DNA of 64,000 nucleotides from Candidatus Thorarchaeota archaeon (lineage in GTDB: Archaea > Asgardarchaeota > Thorarchaeia > Thorarchaeales > Thorarchaeaceae). The stretch is taken from assembly GCA_011365025.1 (NCBI GenBank), contig RDOF01000011.1, positions 17,058 through 81,057 on the forward strand. Reading direction: 5' to 3'. The notes beneath the pieces are model-generated. The model was not told the origin of the DNA. It made no database searches and was given only the letters and a program-made list of their open reading frames with translations. This document shows positions 34,554-42,082 of the stretch, piece by piece. Position numbers and translations under genes: made by a program. Position 1 is the first letter of the stretch. Every line of letters starts with the position of its first letter.

Positions 34554-36101
34554 CTATCCGCTCCTTCCTCGAAGTCTTGGATTGACAACCCTGTCTGCTG
34601 CATGACTGATGAATGCGAAGCCAAGCGTCGTCAGCATTATCATCAATCCTGGTGGAATAATCCACCACCAGCGCCCGTTCGAAAGCGCAGCTTTCTTCTC
34701 AGCCCAATGAAGAATTATTCCCCAGCTGGGTTGTCCATGGATTTCAGTAAAGCCGAGGAATGCAATGCCAGCCTCGCTGAGGATTGCTCCAACGATTCCT
34801 AATACGACATTCGCAAGTATCAGGGGAAGTGTGTTGGGTAGTATATGCTTTGAGAGAATGTACATATCTGAGGCACCAATCGCATGGGCGGCTTCAGTAA
34901 GGGGCCGTTCGCGTAATGACAGGGCTTCAGAGCGGACCATCCTAGCTGTTCCTGTCCAGCTGAGAATCGCGATGACTATAATGATGTTTTGAAGACCTTG
35001 CCCGAATAATACCAAGAAAATCAGCATCAGGGGTAGGGTTGGAAGGCAGAGAAAGACATCAGTGATTCTCATCAGGATACTGTCAGGAAGACCTCCGTAA
35101 TACCCTGCAAAAAGGCCAACGAAGGTGCCTAGAAATACTGCCATTACACTTGCAGTGAATCCGACTATCAGGGAGATTTGGGTCCCCCAAATCACCCGAC
35201 TAAAAATGTCTCCCCCCTGATGGTTAGTTCCAAGAAGGTGCTCCCAACTTGGCGGAAGGTACCAGATATCTTGGTTGTTTATGTCTATGTATGACCAGTG
35301 GTATGGAGCAATGACGGGAGCTAGAATTCCAATGAGTACAATCGCGGCAATGAGAAAGAAGCCAACAAGGCCCATCCGGTCCTTATAGAATTGCATCCAG
35401 AAGGTTGAGATGCTCCGTCTCATGCCCCAGACCATTTTCAGTGCTCGCGGCAAAAGAATGAAGAGTGGGATGATGATGAAACAAGCCGAAACTGCTATCC
35501 ATCCAAAACCAAGTGATGCGAGGACTCTACCAACCGAGTTCATCATAATATTGGGGAGTACATCCACTCCTACCACATCTACAGTAAGGAATGATTCAAG
35601 AAGTGTCCAAAGTACAACAACTCCGGAAATCCCTGCACGATAGAGCAGAAGTTGAAAATCGGACCAAGTATCTGATCGCCTAGGAGTCAGGAAGAAGAAC
35701 ATAAAAGCTGCTATAAAGGCGGACGCAAGGTTCACTGTAAGTAGTAGCAGGTAGACAATGGCTACTTTCAGCAACCGTGTTGCAACCCTTCCAGGCCGTT
35801 TCTCATAGAGTGGTTTTCCAAGAACACCAATCCATAGCACTAAAACAAAGACGATCAAACCTATGATTCTAACCGACAGGCTTGTAACAAGTCCTGCAGC
35901 ATAATCCAAGCCAGAGATGTCCCCCACGATGAAATTAGTCATTAAAGACATTGCTGCATCGACTACGATGACCAGCACAATGCACATTAGAATCGCTCCG
36001 CCATTTGAAACCAACTTCGCATGGAACGGCACCTCGTGAACCTCTCGAGCGGCGAACTCTGGATACTCTTTTTCGTCAAATGATTGTAAGTTGTCTGACA
36101 T
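34554..36101 (-). CDS. Peptide ABC transporter permease, DppC type, with a large N-terminal membrane extension
   Basis: A 515-residue permease. Its C-terminal 280 residues are a regular DppC: MGLVGFFLIAAIVLIGILAPVIAPY, LLGTNHQGGDIFSRVIWG, and the EAA loop EAAHAIGASDMYILSKHILPNT, ending RVVNPRLRGRSG. The first 235 residues are extra and contain about five hydrophobic helices, so the whole has ten or eleven. AGGAGG seven bases before the ATG at 36101 fixes the start, so the extension is translated. Both DppC proteins in this window have such extensions, of different length and sequence. Confidence 0.92.
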   Translation of the reverse strand: MSDNLQSFDEKEYPEFAAREVHEVPFHAKLVSNGGAILMCIVLVIVVDAAMSLMTNFIVGDISGLDYAAGLVTSLSVRIIGLIVFVLVLWIGVLGKPLYEKRPGRVATRLLKVAIVYLLLLTVNLASAFIAAFMFFFLTPRRSDTWSDFQLLLYRAGISGVVVLWTLLESFLTVDVVGVDVLPNIMMNSVGRVLASLGFGWIAVSACFIIIPLFILLPRALKMVWGMRRSISTFWMQFYKDRMGLVGFFLIAAIVLIGILAPVIAPYHWSYIDINNQDIWYLPPSWEHLLGTNHQGGDIFSRVIWGTQISLIVGFTASVMAVFLGTFVGLFAGYYGGLPDSILMRITDVFLCLPTLPLMLIFLVLFGQGLQNIIIVIAILSWTGTARMVRSEALSLRERPLTEAAHAIGASDMYILSKHILPNTLPLILANVVLGIVGAILSEAGIAFLGFTEIHGQPSWGIILHWAEKKAALSNGRWWWIIPPGLMIMLTTLGFAFISHAADRVVNPRLRGRSG

Positions 36102-36112
36102 TCTTTGGCCTC

Positions 36113-37105
36113 CTAGTATCGAATTCTTGGATCAAGGTAGAGATACAATAGATCCGCAACGAAATTCGAAGCCACTGTTATCGTTGCAAGGAATAGGAAT
36201 ATTCCTTGGAGCACAGGGTAGTCATTTGCAAGTACGGCGTCATAGGTAAGAAGACCTAAACCTTCCCAGCTAAAAACATACTCCGTTATCATTGCGCCGC
36301 TGATAAGATATGGCAGGTTCACTGCAATTACACTGACCATGGGGAGCATGGCGTTACGCATTGCATGCCGATACAGCATTGTGCGTTCTTTCAACCCTTT
36401 CGCCTCAGCAGCAAGCATGTAGTCCTGAGTGAAAACGTCCAGGACCGAATCCCGCATGATGAGATAAAACCCTCCTATGAATGAGAGAGTAAGTACGATA
36501 CAGGGTCCTATCATATGCCAACCATAGTCGAGGATGTAGATCAGCAGATTAGGATGAATATACCCTCTTGTTATGGTTCCAGCTATTGGTATGAGATTGA
36601 ATTGAAATCCTAGGAACAGAATCATTAGCAGCCCTATCCAAAAGACCGGTATTGAATATGTCACCAAGAAAAACACGGTGGAACCGGTATCAGTTTTGGT
36701 TCCTCTTCGAGCTGCCGCAATTACTCCGAATACCATTCCGATGATTATAGAGAAGATCAGGGCACCTCCCATTAGCACGAATGTGTTTGTGAAGCGCCGG
36801 TCAAAAATGGCATCCAATACATCCAAGCCATCCTGATCAAATGACTCACCAAACTCGCCACGAAAGAGATTCAAGAGATAGAGCCCATACTGAACAAGTA
36901 GAGGTTCATCAAGCCCAAAGGTTTCACGAATCCTAATGACTGTGTCAGGAGGCATATTTTCCCCGATTAGGGCGGCTGCTGGGTCTCCAGGCATTACTCT
37001 AAAAATGAAGAAATTGAGAGTCACGATAAGAAACCAAATCAGGATTGTTTGTCCCAAGCGCTGCAGGATGTATCGCTTTGTTCCAATGGACTTCCTCACC
37101 GACAT
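36113..37105 (-). CDS. Peptide ABC transporter permease, DppB type (second system)
   Basis: A 330-residue permease of normal length with helix 1 (ILIWFLIVTLNFFIFRVMPGDP), the FGLDEPLLVQYGLYL motif, EAA loop EAKGLKERTMLYRHAMRNA and ending LYLDPRIRY. It lies 132 bases after the second binding protein gene; a hairpin with a T-run in this gap would make permease transcription partial readthrough or need its own promoter. The permease pair and the two ATPases follow with small or negative gaps. Confidence 0.92.
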   Translation of the reverse strand: MSVRKSIGTKRYILQRLGQTILIWFLIVTLNFFIFRVMPGDPAAALIGENMPPDTVIRIRETFGLDEPLLVQYGLYLLNLFRGEFGESFDQDGLDVLDAIFDRRFTNTFVLMGGALIFSIIIGMVFGVIAAARRGTKTDTGSTVFFLVTYSIPVFWIGLLMILFLGFQFNLIPIAGTITRGYIHPNLLIYILDYGWHMIGPCIVLTLSFIGGFYLIMRDSVLDVFTQDYMLAAEAKGLKERTMLYRHAMRNAMLPMVSVIAVNLPYLISGAMITEYVFSWEGLGLLTYDAVLANDYPVLQGIFLFLATITVASNFVADLLYLYLDPRIRY

Positions 37106-37194
37106 TCATCGTCATCTCCGAATAATATTGTCCATTATTTCGTGCTAAACTGCAATTTAAAGGGTATCGAACTACGCTTCTTGCATGCACTAAC

Positions 37195-37228
37195 AAAAAA
37201 AGTAGGAGGGGGTAGCTATTCTACCCCT
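37195..37228 (-). terminator. Hairpin and T-run after the first binding protein gene of the second system
   Basis: GGGGTAG-CTATT-CTACCCC (37209-37227) is a perfect 7-bp stem followed on the minus strand by TCCTACTTTTTTT. It lies 10 bases past the stop of the binding protein gene at 37238. Placed between binding protein and permeases, it should make the former more abundant, as is common in Opp operons. Confidence 0.7.
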
Positions 37229-37237
37229 TTCATTGTA

Positions 37238-38995
37238 CTATTTCTTCTTCATCACAAAGTAGGTAATTACAATGCCAATCACAAGAGCTCCAGCGCCAAT
37301 TGCTGCTATCAGTATGAGATCAGGTGCTGCACCAGGCGGTGCTGCGCCTGGGAACTCCCTGATGCCGTCATTGTCAACATCAACATAGCCTGCAGCGTCA
37401 AGAATGTCATTTGCCGTATCTACATCGTATTCGTAGAAGACTCCCTCAGGGCTGTAGAAGCTTGGGAAGTACTCTGCGGGAATGCTGCTATTGGTTGCTG
37501 TACCAAAGCCTAGCCTGCCAATGTTGATTAGAGTCTGCCTGTTGATTGCGTAGGCTATAGCCCTTCTAACATTGACGTCATCAAGACCAGGAACGGTCAT
37601 GTTGAAGCCGACAACGTAATCCCATTGTGAGGTGACTCCAGTGACCAGGTCAAGCTCTGGGGCATTTAGCACAGTGCTGACATACGGCCCAAAGACCTCA
37701 TAGCGTTCAGTGTCCGCTGTGCCCTGCCTCATGGCAAGGATCCTAGCATCCTGACCTCTAACAACGTCGATTCTAACGGTCTCGATGTTTGGCAGTTGCC
37801 CAACATATGGATTGTCTGGACCCCACCAGTCATCATTTCTGACGACTGTCGTGTACTCAGTGGCAACTCTGTCGCTGAAGACGTACGGCCCCGATCCGAT
37901 ATGATAGTCTGGGTCTGATGGGTCATTCCACCTTTCGTCATCTGCAGCGACACCGTCATGGGTGTGCTCAGGAAGGATGTACAGCTCTCCAACTGTTTGT
38001 AGTGCAAAGGCAAAAGGCTGGTCAAAGTTCATGACGAGGGTATTTCCATCGATTTCGGTGTCGGTCATATGCTGCATCAGTGCCCAACCAAGTGCATCTT
38101 CTGGTGCATTCTTGTAGTAGTGCATTGTGAAGTTGACATCGTTAACGGTCAGTGGATTACCATCATGCCATTGAACGCCACTCCTAATGGTGAAGTTTAG
38201 CTGAAGCCCATTTGAGGCCGCAGAAAATGATTCCGCCAGCCAAGGAATGGGATCCAGGTTATTGTCGTAGGAGATTAGGGTGTCGTACACAAGCATGTCA
38301 TACCAATGTGACCTCTCGCTTCTGTAGAACATCGGATTTAGCTCACCAATGTCTGAAGGATATGCCATTACGAAGGTGTAGTCACCACTCGTGTAGGTTG
38401 TGTCATACATGAAGATCATAGTCTGCGGATTATGTGATGTGAAGACGCCACCTGGCTTAAGCGTGTAGTTAGTCCATTCCGCTCTGATTGCATGGGTGTC
38501 ATCTGATAGGAATAGGGGAATATAGGGTATATTCTCTCTAATAACTCGCTGTGCCGTTGCTGCGGCCGTGGCCATTGTTGCTGGCGTAGCCGCTAGGAAC
38601 GCATCAAGGGCCGCGTCAACAGTCGCATTATCCAAACCGTAGCAGTTGTCACCCCAGTCAATTATGTTCTCGGAATGACAGCGCCACCAGATATGATCTG
38701 GGACACTACCATAGCCGTGGCTCATCTCATATACAGCGAATGTCCTCGGCTCTTGGTAGAGGCCTTCATACATTGGATCGTCGTCCTTTATGACGACGTC
38801 AAAATTAATGCCTATATCATCAAGTAGGGTTCTTAGACCCGTGCCGGTGTCCACTGAAATGTCATCCCAAGAAAGCACCCAACACTCATACGAGAGTTCA
38901 GGGGTAACATCAAGGGTTGCCACCGCAGGTACCGCGGCATATGGGAGGACTAAGAAGACTGCTAGAAACAGGCATGTTAGGTGTTTCTTTTTCAC
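37238..38995 (-). CDS. Peptide-type binding protein (SBP family 5), circularly permuted, C-terminally anchored
   Basis: A 585-residue binding protein with an N-terminal signal peptide (1-27) and C-terminal membrane helix (about 558-581) with KKK. The order is unusual. Residues 35-200 match the segment that normally ends an SBP_bac_5 protein: a lobe helix LRTLLDDIGI, ENIIDWGDNCYGLDNATVDAALDAF (the N-Y.N..VD.LL pattern), and RENIPYIPLFLSD. Residues 205-545 then give the normal beginning and middle: IGELNPMFYRSE, PIPWLAESF, IRSGVQWHDGNPLTVNDVNF, VRRAIAYAINRQTL, ending DAAGYVDVDNDGIREFP, where the moved segment should follow. Start is GTG 38995 with GGAGGAGAG. Paralogue at 39316. Function: ligand capture for the permeases at 34554-37105. 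Confidence 0.9.
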   Translation of the reverse strand: MKKKHLTCLFLAVFLVLPYAAVPAVATLDVTPELSYECWVLSWDDISVDTGTGLRTLLDDIGINFDVVIKDDDPMYEGLYQEPRTFAVYEMSHGYGSVPDHIWWRCHSENIIDWGDNCYGLDNATVDAALDAFLAATPATMATAAATAQRVIRENIPYIPLFLSDDTHAIRAEWTNYTLKPGGVFTSHNPQTMIFMYDTTYTSGDYTFVMAYPSDIGELNPMFYRSERSHWYDMLVYDTLISYDNNLDPIPWLAESFSAASNGLQLNFTIRSGVQWHDGNPLTVNDVNFTMHYYKNAPEDALGWALMQHMTDTEIDGNTLVMNFDQPFAFALQTVGELYILPEHTHDGVAADDERWNDPSDPDYHIGSGPYVFSDRVATEYTTVVRNDDWWGPDNPYVGQLPNIETVRIDVVRGQDARILAMRQGTADTERYEVFGPYVSTVLNAPELDLVTGVTSQWDYVVGFNMTVPGLDDVNVRRAIAYAINRQTLINIGRLGFGTATNSSIPAEYFPSFYSPEGVFYEYDVDTANDILDAAGYVDVDNDGIREFPGAAPPGAAPDLILIAAIGAGALVIGIVITYFVMKKK

Positions 38996-39010
38996 AGTAG
39001 ATCTCTCCTC

Positions 39011-39079
39011 CTGCGATTATTAGGAGATACATACCTCCTAAACGCAGAAAACAGATACAACAGTACTGTTAGCTCCTAA
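39011..39079 (-). promoter_or_regulatory. 5'-leader hairpin beside the ribosome site, with a competing repeat
   Basis: On the minus strand, CTGCG..TTAGGAG (39047-39035) can pair with CTCCTAA..CGCAG (39026-39011), giving 5+7 bp around an eight-base loop, just before the GGAGGAGAG ribosome site. A second TTAGGAG copy (39079-39073) could pair with the same CTCCTAA. In the duplicate leader (41075-41160) the TTAGGAG copies remain but the pairing CTCCTAA is lost. A translation or attenuation switch is possible, not shown. Confidence 0.4.
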
Positions 39080-39129
39080 TGAAGGCTCCGTTCCTTATAG
39101 GCATTTCATTTTGAGTAAGTCAGTATTGA

Positions 39130-39180
39130 TTAAATCTTGGCTGGTTGCCGAACCAGAGCTCGGCAATTGCCGTTAATACT
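39130..39180 (-). pseudogene. 17-codon duplicated tail of the 41207 gene
   Basis: The 51 bases read SINGNCRALVRQPAKI-stop, nearly identical to SINGNCRALVRQQAQI-stop at the end of the gene at 41207-41974. Homology stops at 39180. It is a leftover showing that the tandem duplication of the binding protein gene began inside its upstream neighbour. It holds the palindrome CGGCAATTGCCG. Confidence 0.75.
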
Positions 39181-39286
39181 ATGAATTCGAATCATAGTAA
39201 CATTGTCCAACATAAAAACCAGACCGTAGAGTGAAGCGTATCGAACTGCCCTTGATGCATTCCGATTTTCAAGTGAGAATGGGAAA

Positions 39287-39303
39287 GGGTAGTATGACTA
39301 CCC
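39287..39303 (-). terminator. Hairpin after the upstream binding protein gene
   Basis: GGGTAG-TATGA-CTACCC, a 6-bp stem 13 bases past the stop of the gene at 39316. It is the counterpart of the hairpin at 37209-37227 but with a weaker T-run, so readthrough into the second copy is plausible. Confidence 0.5.
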
Positions 39304-39315
39304 CCTTCAATTGAA

Positions 39316-41073
39316 CTACTTTTTCTTCATTAGGAAGTAGGTTATGACTACACCTATAACGAGAGCTCCGGCGCCAATGGTAGCTATTAAGAGGAGGTCG
39401 GGTGCAACTCCCGGAGGCGCTGCCCCTGGAAACTCCCTGATGCCGTCATTGTCAACATCAATATAGCCAGCTGCATCGAGAATGCTGTTCGCAATGGTCA
39501 CATTGTACTCGTAGAAGACTCCTTCTGAGCTGTAATAGGATGGGAAGAACTCGTGCGGAATGGTGCTGTTTATAGCTGTACCAAAGCCCAATCGGCCGAT
39601 GTTAATAAGGGTCTCTCGGTCCATGGCATAACACATGGCTCTCCTGACATCAAGATCATTTAGACCGGGGACAGTCATGTTGAAGCCGACCACGTAGTAC
39701 CACTGAGAGGTGACTCCGGTGACTAGGTCGAGCTCTGGCGCGTCAAGCACGGTGCTGACGTATGGTCCAAAGACTTCGTAACGCTCAGTGTCAGCCGTAC
39801 CTTGCCTCATGGCGAGGATACGAGCGTCCTGAGATCTGATGACATCGATTCTGACTGTTTCAATGTTTGGCAGTTGGCCCACATACGGATTGTCCGGACC
39901 CCACCAGTCATCATTTCTGACCACTGTGGTGTACTCCATAGCCACTCTGTCGCTAAAGATGTACGGCCCTGAACCAATATGGTTGTCTGGGTCTGAGGGG
40001 TCGTTCCACCGTTCGTCATCTGCAGCAATACCAGTATGGGTGTGCTCAGGAAGAATGTACAGCTCTCCAAGGTAGTTAAGGGCGAATGCAGATGGCTGAT
40101 TCAAATTCACTACTATGGTATTGCCAACTATTTCAGTGCTTTCCAAGGTCTGCATAAATGTCCAATAGATTGCGTCCTCAGGAGCGTTCTTGTAGTAGTG
40201 CAGTGTGAAGTTGACATCGTTAACGGTCAGTGGATTCCCATCATGCCAAAGGGCACCACTCCGAATGGTGAAATTCAACTGAAGCCCATCGTCAGCCACA
40301 TCGAATGATTCTGCAAGCCATGGGATTGGATTCAGATTATTGTCGTAGGAGATTAGAGAGTCATACACAAGCATGTCATACCAATGCGATCTCTCACTCC
40401 TATAGAACATCGGGTTCAGCTCCCCTATGTCTGAAGGATATGCCATGACGAACGAGTACTCTCCACCCGTATATGTTGCGTCCTCCATGTAGATCATGGT
40501 TTGGGGATTGATTGATGTGAACACGCCGCCAGGTTTCAGGGTGTAGTTTGTCCATTCGGCCCTGATTGCGTGGGTGTCATCAGAGAGAAACAGTGGTATA
40601 TACGGGATGTTTTCCATTAGCACACTTTGAACCGTAGCAGACCTCTCATCAATATTGGCCGGAGTGGCTGCTAAGAAATCATCCAACGCTTGGTCCACGG
40701 TTGCATTATCGAGCCCATAGCAGTTGAAGCCCCAATTGACAATATTGTCAGAGTGCGCAGACTCCCAGACATGACTTGGCACACTACCATAGCCATGGCT
40801 CATCTCGTATACAGCGAAAGCCCTCGGCTCTTGGTAGATGCCTTCGTACATTGGATCGTCGTCCTTCATGACGACGTCAAAATTAATACCTATGTCATCT
40901 AGTAGAGTTCTTAGGCCCGTGCCGGTGTCCACTGAAATGTCATCCCAGGACAGTACCCAGCACTCATACGAGAGTTCAGGGGTAACATCAAGGGTTGCCA
41001 CTGCGGGCATTGCGGCGTATGGGAGGACTAAGAAGACTGCTAGAAACAGGCATGTTAGGTGTTTCTTTTTCAC
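39316..41073 (-). CDS. Peptide-type binding protein (SBP family 5), circularly permuted, second tandem copy
   Basis: A 585-residue paralogue of the product of 37238-38995, of identical length, with the same permuted order: signal peptide, normal C-terminal segment (LRTLLDDIGI to ENIPYIPLFLSDD), then normal N-terminal segment (IGELNPMFYRSE, IRSGALWHDGNPLTVNDVNF) to DAAGYIDVDNDGIREFP, and a C-terminal helix with KKK. Differences cluster in the ligand-binding region around residues 290-340 and in the first segment (HVWESAHSDN, ATPANIDERSATVQSV), which suggests different peptide preference. The frame extends to 41109, but the start homologous to its twin is GTG 41073 behind GGAGGAGAG. Confidence 0.9.
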   Translation of the reverse strand: MKKKHLTCLFLAVFLVLPYAAMPAVATLDVTPELSYECWVLSWDDISVDTGTGLRTLLDDIGINFDVVMKDDDPMYEGIYQEPRAFAVYEMSHGYGSVPSHVWESAHSDNIVNWGFNCYGLDNATVDQALDDFLAATPANIDERSATVQSVLMENIPYIPLFLSDDTHAIRAEWTNYTLKPGGVFTSINPQTMIYMEDATYTGGEYSFVMAYPSDIGELNPMFYRSERSHWYDMLVYDSLISYDNNLNPIPWLAESFDVADDGLQLNFTIRSGALWHDGNPLTVNDVNFTLHYYKNAPEDAIYWTFMQTLESTEIVGNTIVVNLNQPSAFALNYLGELYILPEHTHTGIAADDERWNDPSDPDNHIGSGPYIFSDRVAMEYTTVVRNDDWWGPDNPYVGQLPNIETVRIDVIRSQDARILAMRQGTADTERYEVFGPYVSTVLDAPELDLVTGVTSQWYYVVGFNMTVPGLNDLDVRRAMCYAMDRETLINIGRLGFGTAINSTIPHEFFPSYYSSEGVFYEYNVTIANSILDAAGYIDVDNDGIREFPGAAPPGVAPDLLLIATIGAGALVIGVVITYFLMKKK

Positions 41074-41074
41074 A

Positions 41075-41258
41075 GTAGATCTCTCCTCCTTTGTTAATGG
41101 GAAATACATACCTCCTAAACGCAGAAAACAGATACAACAGTAGTCTTAGCTCCTAATGAAGGCTCCGTTCCTCGCAGGCATTTCATCTTGAGCAAGTTGA
41201 TATCGACTATATCTGGGCTTGTTGCCGAACCAGAGCTCGGCAATTGCCGTTAATACTA
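41075..41258 (-). repeat. Upstream repeat, copy B
   Basis: The counterpart of 39001-39180. It includes the leader of the upstream binding protein gene and the last codons of the gene at 41207-41974. The palindrome CGGCAATTGCCG (41238-41249) lies inside that coding end, about 165 bases upstream of the GTG in both copies, and is a candidate regulator site. Confidence 0.8.
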
Positions 41259-41974
41259 CAAATGCGTGTAAGGCCCGAGGCGTTCTTCAAGGCCGCAGAA
41301 AGCGAGGCGGCTCCGGGACTTTCGAGATGGAGATCTCTCTCTTCGCTGGATTCATTGTCAATGAATACCGCCGACACGGTACCAACATATACTCTCTCTC
41401 CCAGGGTGAAGTCCTTCACCATGACCGAGTTTGGAACATTCATCACTATTGAAGTCGCCAGCAGTAATCCGTGGTCAGGCTGCCTCCTCTCCATTACAGC
41501 CGCATCTTTTCTTAGGCCGCCTGGCGTACGAGGCAGAAGCACACCAGCTGCGGCTCTTCTGTCTGCTTGAATCCTGCGAACCTCTGGTTCCAATTCGGCC
41601 AGCCTTTCTTGGGCATCTAGCCGTTTCTGAACCAGATTCTGTATTAGTTGCAGAAGACCATCTGAATCGGAGGCCTCCTCTTTGAGACCATCGCCTTTGG
41701 TGGCAGCAATGGATGCATAATTCGGCCTCCAAAGAAGCAAGTCTTCATTGGACTCCAGTTCAGGAATCGCGAGCGACTCATCAACCACGGAGGCATTAGA
41801 CCCTTGTCCCTCCGAGGTTATCCACTCCACGATTCTGAAGGGCCTCCAGTAAAAGCTCGATATTCTAAGCTCCTCAATTGGTTCCTTCTTCAAAATGCCC
41901 TTTGTTCTGATTTTCCCTTCCAGGAACAATGCGATTTTTCCCTGTCCGATTGTAATTCCTTCAAGGTAGGCCAT
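41207..41974 (-). CDS. Hypothetical protein with central coiled coil
   Basis: A 255-residue soluble protein, no family recognised. The start (MAYLEGITIGQGKIALFLEG) looks like a beta strand pair; a charged coiled coil is likely around residues 105-135 (LVQKRLDAQERLAELEPEVRRIQADRR). The last 17 codons overlap the promoter repeat of the binding protein gene downstream on the same strand. ATG start at 41974. It may be co-regulated with the transporter. Function unknown. Confidence 0.55.
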   Translation of the reverse strand: MAYLEGITIGQGKIALFLEGKIRTKGILKKEPIEELRISSFYWRPFRIVEWITSEGQGSNASVVDESLAIPELESNEDLLLWRPNYASIAATKGDGLKEEASDSDGLLQLIQNLVQKRLDAQERLAELEPEVRRIQADRRAAAGVLLPRTPGGLRKDAAVMERRQPDHGLLLATSIVMNVPNSVMVKDFTLGERVYVGTVSAVFIDNESSEERDLHLESPGAASLSAALKNASGLTRICSINGNCRALVRQQAQI

Positions 41975-42082
41975 GTACGATCATTCCTTCGCTTGGTCTT
42001 GGGAATCAGGCAACAGATAAGGTGTTCGCAAATAGTATGATATATCACCTTCCTCCCACGCATGGCTGTCGTGGTTTAGATA

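Larger units (their letters stand above)
39001..39180 (-). repeat. Upstream repeat, copy A (tandem duplication, about 2.08 kb apart)
   Basis: The region upstream of the first binding protein gene matches 41075-41258 at an offset of about 2,077 bases, with scattered changes. Shared blocks include ATACATACCTCCTAAACGCAG and the palindrome CGGCAATTGCCG (39161-39172 and 41238-41249). With the coding regions, this shows one tandem duplication of a unit comprising the neighbour's tail, leader and gene. Of the 320-base gap to 39315, the rest (39181-39315) holds the next terminator. Confidence 0.85.

Noticed and set aside
37238..38995. Swapped domain order in the binding protein as an assembly artefact
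   Set aside because: Both tandem copies show the same order, both have signal peptide and anchor at the new ends, and each is a single uninterrupted frame of 585 codons.
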